NCBI GenBank assembly: GCA_030267565.1 | Contig: BRXU01000011.1 | Location: forward strand, 1,726,501-1,790,500 | Length of the DNA: 64,000 bases | Direction of reading: 5' to 3' | Origin: Pleodorina starrii | Lineage: Eukaryota; Chlorophyta; Chlorophyceae; Chlamydomonadales; Volvocaceae | Shown: piece by piece, positions 43,881 to 55,950 of the stretch | Layout: the number at the start of each line of letters is the position of its first letter | How positions within the stretch are numbered: position 1 is the first letter of the stretch | Position numbers and translations under genes: made by a program | The notes under the pieces: generated by a model | What the model was told of the DNA's origin: nothing | Databases searched by the model: none | The model's input: the letters and a program-made list of their open reading frames with translations, nothing else

Positions 43881-45844
43881 TGTGGGGGAGGCGTCCCGGC
43901 CTGCCAGGCGGACGGCGCAGTTACTTGCGGCGGGCAGCTGATGCCCCTTCGAGCCGGGCGGCCAGTCTGTCAGTCAGTCAGTCAGTCAATCCGTCGGGAA
44001 GAACCGCAGCGAAGGCGGAGGGCAGGAGGGCAGGAGGGCAGGAGGGGGGGCAGAAGGTATTGGAGGGGGTGAGTGCAGGGGGGCGGTGAGCTGCCGTGAG
44101 GACAGCGGGGAGGGAGGACGGGGGGGAGAGGGAGAGAGAGGGCGATGGAGCGAGAGCGCGGTGAGGCGGGTGAGAGTGATGTGAGGAGGGCTCACCTGGT
44201 GGGCTGTGGGGCTGATGGGGTGTGGGGCGGGACATCAAAGCGGAACTTGTTTAGCCAGGAAACCGACCGAAGGGGGCGGGGCGACCCGGGCGAACGGACC
44301 CCGTGGGGTGGGGTGGGCGGGGGTGGGACGTGGCGTGGCGTGTACGCGTGTTTGGGCAGCACACGATGGGCCTGAAGCGTGCGTTGCCTCATCCGGGAGT
44401 AACGTGATCCATGTTCCGAGCGTGGATACTGGCGGACCTGTCGGGTTAATGTGTACATGTGTGTGTGCGTGCGTACGAGCGCTCGAAAACCGGCAGGGAG
44501 CGAGGTATAGCGCGTTGGCGTTGGCGTGAGCACCTGCGAGGGAAGGTACCGCACCGTATTTGAGAGGATTGGAGGCGCGCGCAGATGAAAGACACACCGC
44601 CACATTCCAAAGTGGCGTGCGCGGATGGGTGGATGGGGTAATGGCAACACCGGCTTCATTCGTGGTGGCATTTGTGATCGGGTAGGGTCCAGCGGGCGGG
44701 CGTGTGGAAGCGTGTGAGAGCGTGCGGGCGGGCGCAGAGGCTGGGCCTCCTTTTCGCCTCCTTAGCGCTGCGATACCGTATCGGCAAAATAGGCAATCAG
44801 AAAACCGAACCGAATAACCCGAAGGTGGCAGAGACCCAAGGCGACCAACGACCAACGACTACCCAGCGAAAGGTGGGTAATGGCCAGAGGTGGATCAACG
44901 GATGATGATGATCGACCCTCTGGCCATTGCCATCCTTTCGTTGGGATGTCGAACGGCAGAGGGCACAGGAACGGTACACGTGGCATGGAGCGGAGCAGGC
45001 GGCGTGTGGGGAAACCCACCAAGCCAAGCGCGGCTGAGCGGAGCGTCCAAAGCCGAAAGCCCTGTGCTGCGGCCACCCTGTTGCGAGGGCCTGGCGGGTC
45101 GGCAGGACGTGCAGCCCGGAGGAGGCGGCATTGGACCGCTGAGGGGCCCCAACGACCGAACGATGACGCCATCGGCCCCATCGACGCGCGCAGCTGCCAT
45201 CGATGACGATTGGGGTCGTCTTGCTGCCGCTTCATCACCGTGCTGTTGCTTCTTTGTGCCATTCGGTTGGGGCCACCTCGTGGAGCTCAAGTGCGCTTCG
45301 CTCAAGTACCGGTACCGTACCTCCACACTTTCATGCTCTGAGCTGTTTGTCCTCATTCATGCGTTGTCTGTGAGCAATTACCGTAGTGGGTAACGCGGTA
45401 AGCGTGTGCATACCGTACCGTACCGTACAGTACCGTACCGTGTGTGGCCCCCAAGGCTGCTCTGGCGGTTTCCGCTCCGTCGCTGCTCCCCCACTTGTGG
45501 TGTGCCAGCGTGCCTGCCACTGGTTACGACTTACGAGCGAGTGAGCGGGGGGGATGATGAGCGGCGGTTCAAAGGCAGTGAAGGTCACTGAAGGTGCCCG
45601 ATCACATCAGCATCCGGACTACGGAACTTTTTGGCAGTCAGTGTCCATGTCCATGTCCATGTGAAGGCCACACATTCAAAGGGACCAGTGGGCCCCATGG
45701 GTCTCATGGGTCAGACAATTCCCAAGGGTCCCATGGGTTCCGTGGGTCCCACAGGTCACATGGGTCGGACGAGTCCTTGGGTCTCATGGGTCCCATGAGC
45801 CTGGGCCTTGGGGCTGACCCGTGCTCCCGTGGGGGCTGACCCGT
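43881..45844. other. Intergenic region 3' of the channel gene
   Basis: No supported gene. Contains a (CAGT)n run near 43968-43987, a TACCG-rich stretch near 45408-45440, and degenerate ATGGGTCC-type repeats near 45690-45800 that resemble 42484-42540. ORFs are composition-driven. Confidence 0.5.
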
Positions 45845-46034
45845 GGGGGCTGACCCGTGGGGATGACCTGTGGGGCTGGGCGGTGGGTTGGGCCGTGGGG
45901 TTGGGCCGTGGGGCTGGGCCGTGGGGCTGGGCATTGGAGCTGGGCCGTGGGGCTGGGCCGTGGGGTTGGGCCGTGGGGCTGGGTATTGGGGCTGGGCCGT
46001 GGGGCTGGGCCGTGGGGCTGACCCGTGGGGGTGA
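45845..46034. repeat. GGGGCTGGGCCGT-type array
   Basis: About a dozen imperfect 13-base units (GGGGCTGGGCCGT) abutting the 12-bp satellite. Confidence 0.85.
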
Positions 46035-47310
46035 CCCCTAGGCCGACCCGTAGGCCGACCCGTATGCCGACCCGTATGCCGACCCCTAGGCCGACCCATA
46101 GGCCGACCCGCAGACCGACCCCTAGGCCGACCCCTAGGCCGACCCGTAGGCCGACCCGTAGGCCGACCCATAGGCCGACCCGCAGGCCGACCCGTAGGCC
46201 GACCCGTAGGCCGACCCGTAGGCCGGCTCCTAGGCCGACCCGTAGGCCGACCCGTAGGCCGACCCATAGGCCGACCCGCAGGCCGACCCGTAGGCCGACC
46301 CCTAGGCCGACCCCTAGGCCGACCCGTAGGCCGACCCGTAGGCCGACCCGTAGGCCGACCCGTAGGCCGACGCCTAGGCCGACCCCTAGGCCGACCCCTA
46401 GGCCGACCCCTAGGCCGACCAGTAGGCCGACCCCTAGGCCGACCCGTAGGCCGACCCGTAGGCCGACCCATAGGCTGACCCGCAGGCCGACCCGTAGGCC
46501 GACCCGTAGGCCGACCCGTAGGCCGACCCGTAGGCCGACCCGTAGGCCGACCCGTAGGCCGACCCATAGGCCGACCCATAGGCCGACCCATAGGCCGACC
46601 CATAGGCCGACCCGTAGGCCGACCCGTAGGCCGACCCGTAGGCCGACCCATAGGCCGACCCGCAGGCCGACCCGTAGGCCGACCCGCAGGCCGACCCATA
46701 TGCCCACCCCTTGCCCGACCCCTAGGCCGACCCGTAGGCCGACCCGTAGGCCGACCCATTGGCTGACCCGCAGGCCGACCCGTAGGCCGACCCGTAGGCC
46801 GACCCGTAGGCCGACCCGTAGGCCGACCCGTAGGCCGACCCGTAGGCCGACTCGCATGCCGACCCGTAGGCCGACCCATGGGCCGACCCCTAGGCCGACC
46901 CCTAGGCCGACCCGTAGGCCGACCCATGGGCCGACCCGTAGGCCGACCCCTAGGCCGACCCGTAGGCCGACCCCTAGGCCGACCCCTAGGCCGACCCCTA
47001 GGCCGACCCCTAGGCCGACCCGTAGGCCGACCCGTAAGCCGACCCGAAGGCCGACCCGTAGGCCGACCCATGGGCCGACCCGTAGGCCGACCCCTAGGCC
47101 GACCCGTAGGCCGACCCGTAGGCCGACCCGTAGGCCGACCCCTAGGCCGACCCCTAGGCCGACCCCTAGGCCGACCCCTAGGCCGACCCGTAGGCCGACC
47201 CATAGGCCGACCCGCAGGCCGACCCGTAGGCCGACCCGTAGGCCGAGCCCTAGGCCGACCCCTAGGCCGACCCCTAGGCTGACCCGCAGACCGACCCCTA
47301 GGCTGACCCC
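46035..47310. repeat. 12-bp satellite, about 106 perfectly phased copies
   Basis: Unit GACCCGTAGGCC with variation confined mostly to the middle bases (GTAGG, CTAGG, ATAGG, GCAGG, ATGGG). The 12-base register holds for more than 1.2 kb with no insertion or deletion. An ATG-initiated minus-strand frame (47758-45704, 684 codons) runs through it as Pro-Thr/Arg/Met/Ala-Gly-Arg tetrapeptides; it is not called as a gene because the repeat alone can keep it open. Confidence 0.97.
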
Positions 47311-48080
47311 TGTGGGGCGAACGCACCAAAGCGGGCGTTGCATGGATGTGTACGGGCATCCGGTTCCTTTGTTGTTGGGGGGTCCTGGGGTGCAGCCCCC
47401 GGAAAAAAACGTTTCGGAGGTGGGCACTGACTCGAAAGGCCGCAGTGCCCACTAATAATCCTTCAAAACAATTCCCGAAACACTGCATGCAGCGGCGTCG
47501 GTAGCAGTGTGCGTGAACATGGTGCGGCAGAGAACCGTACGAAGAGTGCGTTTCCTTTCGTAGGAAACGGCACTGTACGGTTGGACCACATTGGTCAGGA
47601 GCGTATGCGCCTGTTATCGTGATGTGTGCATGGCGAGATCGAGGTCGCACTGCCTGCGTTGTTCGAAGGTGTGGTTCGCCGTTGTGGAGGGTGCAGTGAC
47701 CCACGGGACGTCGGTTTATTGGGCACATGACTGCGATGGCTTCGATTGGTGATGTCATTACAATTTTAATAACTTCTCAGGCCGTCACTAGAGCGAGGGC
47801 TGCAGGAAGTGCGGAAGCACCCCCGATTTCCTTCTGAACCTGGAATGCTTCCCTTCGGGATATGCAAAGAAAACTCACACGTGAATTTTGCAACCTATTT
47901 GAATTGCAAAGGTGACGTCGTCATTGCTGGGGTGTTTGGCTGGTGTCGAAAAGCCGCTCCAAGACCATGTGTTCTCCAGAAAACTCCAGCCCCAATCGGA
48001 TTCTATAGCCGCTGAACAGCCAATTGGCCTGCTAGACCCCATACGCCACATCATACCGACGGAACACCTTCAACCCAAAA
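47311..48080. promoter_or_regulatory. CPN20 upstream region
   Basis: 770 bases, less GC-rich than neighbours, between the satellite and the CPN20 start. The promoter must lie here; no specific element is assigned. Confidence 0.45.
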
Positions 48081-49616
48081 ATGCAGACCTGCCTTTCTCG
48101 TCGCGGTGTCTTCGGCGGCCATGCCACTGGCCGCCGCGCTGCCGTTGTTGTTCGTGCAGAGGCAATTGCCGTTCCTGCCCCATTCACAAAGGTAGATGCG
48201 ATGCAACATAAGCCCAAGATCGCAGGCGCTGACCATACAGTACATTCTCGTCCGCGCACCACCACCGGAAACTCTGGCTTAACAGCTTTAGTATTCAGTA
48301 CGATTACCAAACACGAACGAAATTGCCACGTAGGTTGATCCCAAGGGTGATCGTGTGCTGGTGCGCGTCGCCGAGGAGGAGGTGAAGACGCGAGGCGGCA
48401 TTCTGCTGCCCCCGTCAGCCGTGAGGAAGCCTACCTCCGGTGAGTTTGACGCGGGGGAAACACTTCTGCAACAAAAAGGCGCAATACTAACCGGTTGCAT
48501 GTTGCGGGCTGCTCAGGCGAGGTGGTGGCCCTGGGCGATGGCCGCGTGGGCAACGGCGAGGTGCGCCCCTTCTACCTGCAGCCGGGGCAGACGGTCGTGT
48601 ACAGCAAGTTTGGCTTCATGTACACGGACCTGAAGCTGTCGAACGACGAGGAGTACATCCTCATCCGCGAGGACGATGTCATCGGCATCATGCCCCGTGC
48701 CAGTGAGTGCGCCTTCCCAACTGGACCGACTGCCTCTCTGCCCCTCCCCCCCACCACTACCCTCCACCACTACCCCCCACCACCACCCCACCTCCCCCGT
48801 CCCCCTGCCGCCGCACCGCCCTCAGACGCCCAGGCCGACGACGTCCCCGAGCTGCAGCCCCTGGGCGACCGCGTGTTGGTCCGCGTGGAGGAGGTGGCGG
48901 ACGTGACCCTGGGCGGTGTCATTCTGCCGGATAGCGCCAAGGAGCGACCCCTCAGCGGCACCGTGGTGCGCACGGGGCCGGGCAAGTACGACAAGGACGC
49001 GGAGGGGAAGCGGAAGGCCATGACGGTGAGTAGTGGGGAGGGGGGTGGGGAGGAGGGGGTGAGCGCTCGGAGGGCGACGGGTGGAGCGGTGCGAATCAGA
49101 GCTGAACGGGGATAGGAGTGGCTGTTGCTGCAGCCGCTGGTGCCTTTGGAATGCATGGTGCTGCCCGGCGCTGGTGTTGCGGGCGGAAGCACGCCGACCC
49201 GGGGGTCGGTGGCGTCCTGGTGCAGCAGCAGCAGCAGCGCAGGCACCAGGGAGGGGGCCTGAGTGACGTAGCCCGAAGGGCGGCGGAGCTGCCACACCTG
49301 AGGAGCGGCCGCAGGTGCAACGAAAGGCCAGTGCCCCCCTACAGCGATCAGCGGGGGCGGGCAGGTGGAACGCCATGACGAGGGGAGGGGAGACAGCCTG
49401 AAGAGGGAAGAAGAGGAGAAAGCCAGTGTTGCGCGCGCCATGAGTGCGGATGGGCACGACAGCGTGTTGACACTTGCCGTGCGCCGTACTGCCGTACGAC
49501 AGGTCCAGCCGGGCGACAAGATCCTTTACTTCAAGTACGCGGGTGAGAACATGGAGACCCCGGAGGGTGCCAAGTTTGTGGTGCTTCGGGAGGACGACAT
49601 TCTGTGCAAGGCTTGA
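48081..49616 (+). CDS. CPN20: Chloroplast co-chaperonin CPN20 (tandem GroES)
   Basis: Five exons: 48081-48191, 48334-48439, 48517-48702, 48826-49025 and 49503-49616, giving 238 residues. Residues 1 to about 30 ([20 protein letters not shown]...) form an Arg/Ala-rich plastid transit peptide. Two Cpn10/GroES domains follow in tandem: the first begins [20 protein letters not shown] with mobile loop TRGGILLP and ends [12 protein letters not shown]; the second begins [20 protein letters not shown] with mobile loop TLGGVILP and ends [13 protein letters not shown]20 caps the stromal Cpn60 chaperonin, assisting folding of imported and plastid-made proteins including Rubisco; in plants it is also linked to iron superoxide dismutase activation. 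Both mobile loops keep the GGIxLP/GGVILP contact, so both halves look functional. Length is as expected. Confidence 0.96.
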
Positions 49617-51331
49617 AGGGGGAGCTTGAAAAGGGGAGGGGCTTGAAAGGGGGGTTTGAATGGGGGGCTTAGGGCTCTGGTTGGATAGATAAGGGAGGGA
49701 GGTTAAGGCGGGAAAGGGTTAGGGTCCGGCAGTTAGGGTCTGGGCGTGAGGCGGCGTGTGTCTCTTCAGCTGGAGTGGAGCAGCGGCCGGAGGAGCCTCG
49801 GAGGAGGAGGCGCGTGGGGGAGCGCCGGAGGCGGAAGGGAAGCGGAAGGTGGCGCATGAGGTCTCATGATGAGGGGGGGATGTGATGGGTCGGGACGAGG
49901 GATTTCATTCGGGGGCGGTGTGAGTGGAACGGCAGCGTGTCCGCCTGCGACGGGTGGCAGCTGTGAAGGAAGGGGAGGGAGGAGGGACCGAAGGATGGGA
50001 TGGCGGCCCGTGGGTAGGGGCCCAAGGCGGCCGGGTGGGGTCGAGTCCGCCACGGGGCGGCTGGCTGGCTGGCTGACTGGCGCCCGGGCTGATGGTACCG
50101 TATTGGGCCGCTGGCCGCGACACTGCAATGAGACGTTTACCGACGACGGGGGGAGGCGGGGTGAGAAGGAGAGGCCACGCATACGCATAGGGTACACACC
50201 TGGGGCATATGTGGGGTGTTCAGTGCAGCACTGCCCACGACGCGGGCCGCAGTGGAAACCTTCGGAACTTTTCTTCTCGGGGCATTTGGAGCATCGGGAC
50301 GCTCCCGGCTGTGCGCCCCTCCCCCGTGTGCAACCACGTGTGGAACGAGTATACGAGTTACACCTCGTGCGGTATCAGCAGTATCACCCGTGGGGCTTCC
50401 GTGTCCCCTCTGTCCACCTTTCGACTCCCCTTTCTCTATTCTGCCACCCTCACCCGCCAGAGCGCATCCCTCACTGTCTGATTTCCCGAGGAAAAGTGAA
50501 GACGAAAACAACCCTCTGGCCCACTTAAAAAACCAACGTAAGTTACCGTATAAACACGCGTCATGGTAAGAGAGCACGTCCGTAGCTGTGGCGCCTGCGG
50601 CCCTTAATCCAGACGACCGCAAGGCGCGCAAGTCAACACACACACTACCCTCCTTCCGCAGCATGACCTGTGTAGCATCGGGGACGCGCCCCCAAAAAAC
50701 CGCTAACCCCCACTCCCGTCAAAACAAGCTGCCGCCCTTCGGGTTTACCTACAGCTGGTGAGGTCAGGTCATGTCAGGTCATACGAGGTAATCTGCGTTG
50801 CCTGGGCCCCCCCTTCCCTCTCTACGCGATCGACCTTAATACGCGAGCAAACGACATCCGACATCGCCAAAACAGCAGCGCCCCGTGATCACGTGATGTC
50901 ACCACAACCGCACTCACGTCACCCACCCACCCGCCACCCCACGACGACAGCGGGCCCGGCCGGGCGGTACCTCCGCACACCACCACCACCACCACCACAG
51001 GTACCAAACCAACATAGCAGGACACGAGTGTCCCCCGAACACTCGCAGACGCGCACACAGCCACACACAGACAGTCCCAGGCGCCCTCCGCCTCTTCAGC
51101 GGTCGCCTCTGCAGCCCCGAAACCAGCACCAGCACCTCCTCGGCCCCGCGGTGGGCGGTTCACGCCACCCACCCCGCCACCTCGCGCCACCCGTCATGTC
51201 AGCGCCGCCTTGCCCCACACCACCCCTCCGGCCTCCAGCTTCCCTTCCTTTTCACCCCTCCCTCAGTCACCCAACCCACTCAGTCGCACCCTCCCTCCTT
51301 CATCTCCCTCCCTCCTTCATCTCCCTCCCCT
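49617..51331. other. Convergent intergenic region
   Basis: Between CPN20 and the minus-strand transporter. No gene supported; should hold both 3' UTRs. Pyrimidine-rich ACC/CCA tracts near 50980-51000. Confidence 0.5.
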
Positions 51332-53927
51332 TTACTCGCTGCCCTTGCTGCTGGCCTGCCCCCCCTCCGCCGCAATGAGCGGCTGCTTCTCCGGGGCCTT
51401 CTGCGCCGCCGCCGCCGACTGCTTCATCTGCTCCACCTTGGCGTAGTTGTAGTACATAACGCCAACAAAGGCCAGACCATAGCCCATCAGCTGGGTGCGG
51501 GTGACGGGGGAGCTGCAGCAGAGCGGGGGGAGGGGGTGTGGTGGGGGAGGGAAGAGGGAGGGCGGTCAAGGAAGGCCGAGGAAAGGGAAGCACGACGGGG
51601 ACGACGGGGGCACGCATATTAAGCCTCTGTCCAGCTCGGGCAGGCGGGTGTTCAAGCCCCCGCACCCAACCTAACCCAACCCGCCCGGCACGGTGGCTTA
51701 CACGCGCCGCGGACTCTTGGCCGTACTCACCCGTACAGTACGACAGACAGCAGGATGAGCAGCCAGTCCTTGATGACTCCCGCCACGTTCATGGTGAGGG
51801 CCGAGGTCTTGCCAATCAGCAAAAACACAGACATGTTGAGGGCTGCGGCACCAGGGCAGGGCAGGGGAGGGGAGGGGAGGACGGCAACGTCCGGTGAGAT
51901 AAGTGCAGCTGGTGGGGAGAGGGGATGCAGGGCACAGTGGGTGCAGCTGGCGGGTCCTTTCCAAAAGAACGGGGCTCCGAAACCCACCTCCTCCCTGCCC
52001 TCTCTGCCACCCCTCACGCCCCCACCTCTTGATCGCGTCAACCCGCCTCGGCCTTATGTGGCCCGACCCCGAAACCCCCCCGCAGCTCCGAAACCCACCA
52101 AAGGCGCATGCGGCGCTGGCCAGCAGCAGCGGCACATTGACGCGCAGGTTGGGATCTGCCACCATCTTTGGTAGCTCAATGTAGATGAAGGGCAGGAACA
52201 GAAACACAAAGCAGCAGGGCGCGATGTGGTAGAGCGTGGACACGGGGTTCATCTTGATGCCGCGCTTCTGCAGCAGGATCTGCACCAGCGTCAGGCGGAC
52301 CGACTCCGTGGCGATGGAGCCCACCTGCAGCAACACACCGACCACCACAAAGTGGATCTCGCCTGCGAGGGAGGGAGGGAGGGAGTACATGGGGAGGGAG
52401 GGGGTTGGGAGGGGGTACATGGGTTGGGAAGGGTCCCGGGAGGGAAAGGCTCCAGGGACGGGACGGACAGCAGAGCCGGCAGCAGAGCCGGAGGCTGGAT
52501 GGGGTGTGGTGCCCCTCCGTGCCCCTGCCGTGTGGCGGTCGGGGCCCGTCGCTGCCCTCCGCCCCTGTGCTGCGGTGCCGCCGCGTGCGGGCCTCCCCTC
52601 AGCCCCTGTCACCGCCGCTGCTGCCGCTGCTGCCAACCCGCCGCCGGGATGAAGGGACGAAGGGGTTACCTCGGTGCGATATGACCAGGGGGCCATTGTC
52701 CGCCCCATAGCTATCCGAGTACTCCGCCGCCCCGTCCCCGCACGTTTGGGTGGCCTCACGGGTCCACAGCCGGTGCGACACAAGGACCGGGGCGCTGCCG
52801 GCACAGCTCAGCCTCCCGGCACTGCGAGCTTTGCGTCTGTCACAGGGCGGTGTTGTGACACCGCCCTGTGGGCCCACCGATTTCGGGCCCTTCCGCAACA
52901 ACCCCACGGACCCATGGGTCGGTCTAGCCACCGCTGAACCAACGTCAAAAGAATCAAGACGATCTCAGATCAGTTCATGATTCCCTCCCACCATACGCGC
53001 AGCTTCGATAATCTACAAATGCAGGTGCACAGAACGTCTCGGTGCGGCTTTGGTGGGTTTAGGGGTCGTACAGCGGCCGCCCAGAGGCTGACTAGGGGCA
53101 CATCTCCCGGGTTTTAGCGACAGCCGAGGGCAGGCGCCTGCTAGGCTGCCCTGGCGGCAGGCCCTGCCGCGCCATCGTCGCGCGTGCGTACCGTAGGAGG
53201 CAATGGCGATACCCGTGCCCACCACCAGCATGTTGAGGGCCGACTTCATCGTGAACTTTTCCGTCGCGAAAAGCACTCCAACAATGAAGACGACCATGGG
53301 CATGGAGGCCTGCGGGCACGTGTGTGGTGCTCGGTGAGCAGGCCCAGTTGTCGGGCAGTTTTCAGCTGTTGGAATTTACCTTGAGCATCTGAATGAACGA
53401 GACGCTCAGATAGAGGTACGCCGCATTGCCGAGCCATAGCGTTCCCGCAAAGAGCAACCCGATGGGAAGAATGCAGCTGCAGCGGTGCATGGGGCCAAGT
53501 CAATAAAGGCCGACGGCGCTGTGCGTCGAAGCAGCAAGGCCGTTGCAGGTCGCACCTCAGGTATGTGTCCGCCGAGATGTTCACTGCCTCAACGAAGCCT
53601 AATTTAACCAGCAGAAACGCCAGAACGGCGCAGAAGAGCATATGGGTGCAAGTCAAGGCGACCGGATAGGGAAAGCCCGACATTGACAGGACATATTTGT
53701 TGATCATGATGACGGCTGCGCTTAGCCCAATCCACAAAAACATGTACCTGCATCGCAAACCGCAGGGGCGAGCACAGGCGACGGTTGCGACGGTGCGAGC
53801 TGTGACGCAACACCGGTGATCAAGCACAGTCGCTGCGAACCGAGGTTAAATCAGCGGCTGTGACTGACCCATAGGTAACGACCAGCTGAAGGGCGAGCCC
53901 CTTCGGGGCTGCCTGAGCCTCGGCCAT
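51332..53927 (-). CDS. TPT/nucleotide-sugar transporter family protein (drug/metabolite superfamily)
   Basis: Seven exons: 53869-53927, 53556-53747, 53380-53476, 53192-53309, 52099-52362, 51731-51842 and 51332-51512, giving 340 residues, the usual length for this family. The sequence is hydrophobic throughout, with about ten membrane spans (for example [79 protein letters not shown]). Family marks include INKYVL in span 1, the SxSFIQMLKA/MPM segment, and [15 protein letters not shown], typical of plant KT/KV-type triose-phosphate/nucleotide-sugar translocators. Such proteins exchange sugar phosphates or nucleotide sugars across plastid or Golgi membranes; the substrate cannot be read. There is no long transit peptide, which favours an endomembrane location. 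The C-terminus is a short charged tail ([17 protein letters not shown]). Confidence 0.93.
52841..52870. repeat. Perfect 12-bp stem hairpin in transporter intron 4
   Basis: CACAGGGCGGTG, loop TTGTGA, CACCGCCCTGTG. Confidence 0.95.
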
Positions 53928-54383
53928 CTCTGACTGTTGACGACTTGGGAGGAGAGAAGATAAGATGGTAAAACTACAGCACTAGGTTGTGGTCATCTGT
54001 TTTCGACGCTAAGTTCAAAGTCCACCGTGACAATATACGTCTCATGCTGTAAGTTGTGCGTGCTGTACAGCAGCGTTGTGCCGTTGTCCGGCACAACGAA
54101 ACAACGATGACGTCGTTCGAAACCCGATTAACCCATAGCGCAATTGCATAGTTTTGGCTTAGCCGTAGGCCGCCATCTCGGGGTTTTGCCTTTCGCGAAG
54201 TGGTTGTGTCATACCCGCTCACTATCAAAGCAAATCTAATTTTGCGTATATGATATCCATTTATTAAATAACGTTACGGACCGTGCAGCTTGCATCTACG
54301 AAAACCTCCCGGCCGATCAGAAATCGGCTGACAAAAGCGAGCTGCATATCTCCGAGTTCCGATACCGCTAGGTTTGGCCCAAA
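53928..54383. promoter_or_regulatory. Shared upstream region of the transporter and TIM50
   Basis: 456 bases between divergent ATGs, AT-richer in its right half. It is the most compact bidirectional promoter candidate in the window. Confidence 0.55.
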
Positions 54384-55950
54384 ATGTTGAGACGGCTGCC
54401 ACGCATGTTGCGTCTTGGCCGCGGCGCGATGGCAGAAGCAGCTCCGGAAGCCACAGGCTGTCGGCGAGCCATGCAGACGGAAGCCAAGGGTGCCCACAGC
54501 GTGCTGGACGAGGTTGCGCAGGCCCGACTTAGACGGATTAAGAGCCAGCTGGAGGCCACCGGCGAGCTACCGGTGGAAGCACCGCGCAGCGCGGCTTGGA
54601 CGGCGGTGCGCTACGTGTGGAATGCGCTGATGCTGGGCACGGCCGGCTTCGGCGCGGCGGCCACCTACTACACCTACGCCTACTCCAGCCAGGAGCTCAC
54701 AGACGTGCTGAAGCGCACGCGCGCGGAGGTCAAGGAGGACCAGCCGCTGTCAAAGGCGTGGTGCGATGTGATGGAGCGCTACCTGACGTTTCGCAAGAAC
54801 ATGGAGGAGCGCATCAAGGAATACACCGACCCCGCCACCGACAAGCTCCTGCCCGACCTGCACCCGCAGCTGCGCGGCAACGTGATCACGCTCGTCCTGG
54901 ATCTGGACGAGCTACTCGTGTTCAAGGAGTGGACGCGCCAAAAGGGCTGGTCCATCTACAAGCGGCCCGGCGTGGCCGAGTTCCTGCTCGATCTGGGTCA
55001 GTACTTTGAGATCGTGGTTTACACGGATGAGCCGGCCACGTACGCGGATCCGATTCTCAACAAGCTGGACCCGCACCGCGTGGTGCCGTTCCGGCTGTAC
55101 CGCACGGACACGCAGTATAAGGACGGCAGGCACGTGCGCGATCTGTCGAAGCTCAACCGGGATCTGACCCACGTGCTCATGATCTCCGCCAAGCCGGAGG
55201 TGGGTGCATGCTTGGATGGATGGGTGGATGGGTGGGTGGGTGCCTATGCTGGGCTGGCGGGCGGGCGAAATGGCTGGGGCGGGCAGGGAGGAAGTGGAAG
55301 GTTCTGGAGGGAGGGCGGCTCTGACCCTGCGGGCGGCTCTGAGGGCTGGAAGGCCGGGGCACGGGGAACGGGGGTTGGCGGTTTGGCTGCGGGTGGGTAG
55401 CGCCCCTTGCTGCTGCTGCTGCTGCTGCTGCAACCTGCTGCCGCCATGTCGCCGCCCGCGGAATTTGTAACGCCCACAAAGAATCGCGTTCCTGCCCCGG
55501 GAACATTCTCACGCCGCTGCCCGGCCCCTGCTGCCTGCTGCCGTTGCCCTTCCCTCCCTCCCTCCCTTCCTCCCTCCTTCCCTCCCCGCCTTTGTCAATG
55601 TCGCCTCGATGATTGTTTGCGCCCCGGTTCGTAATCCTGCCCTTCCCGGGCCCTGCTGTCGGGCCCCGGCCCTCCCTGGCCCTCCCTGGCGCACGCAGGC
55701 GTGGGAGTTCCAGCCTGAGAACACGTTGAAGCTGCGGCCGTGGAAGGGCGAGGCGGGGGACACGGGCCTCATCGACCTCATACCCTTCCTGCAGTTCCTG
55801 GCCACGCGGCGGGTGCGCGACGTGCGCGACGTGGTCAAATCGTACGACGGCGTGGAGGACGTCCCCGCGGCCTTCAAGGCGCGCTTGCAGGAGGCGACGG
55901 TGCATCAGAAGCAGCAAACCAAGCGGGGCTTCCTGGGGCCGGCGCGGTAG
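54384..55950 (+). CDS. TIM50: Mitochondrial inner-membrane translocase subunit TIM50
   Basis: Two exons, 54384-55199 and 55699-55950, 355 residues. The first 20-30 residues (MLRRLPRMLRLGRGAM) are a basic amphipathic mitochondrial presequence. One membrane span lies at about 77-99 (VRYVWNALMLGTAGFGAAAT). The intermembrane-space FCP1-like domain starts near 165: VITLVLDLDELLVF, KRPGVAEFLLDLGQYFEIVV, LDPHRVVPFRLYR, LSKLNRDLTHVLMIS and, in exon 2, LRPWKGEAGDTGLIDLIPFL. TIM50 receives presequence proteins from the TOM complex and hands them to TIM23. The phosphatase signature DxDx(T/V) reads DLDELL, so the last catalytic position is absent, as expected for a receptor. The intron holds a (CTG)n run near 55408-55432. 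Confidence 0.95.

Noticed and set aside
46035..47310. CRISPR-like array
   Set aside because: 12-base units are directly adjacent with no spacers, in a eukaryotic nuclear context.
45704..47758. 684-codon minus-strand ORF as a gene
   Set aside because: The 12-base repeat length is a multiple of three, so several frames stay open automatically; flanks show no recognisable domain. Kept as a finding only.
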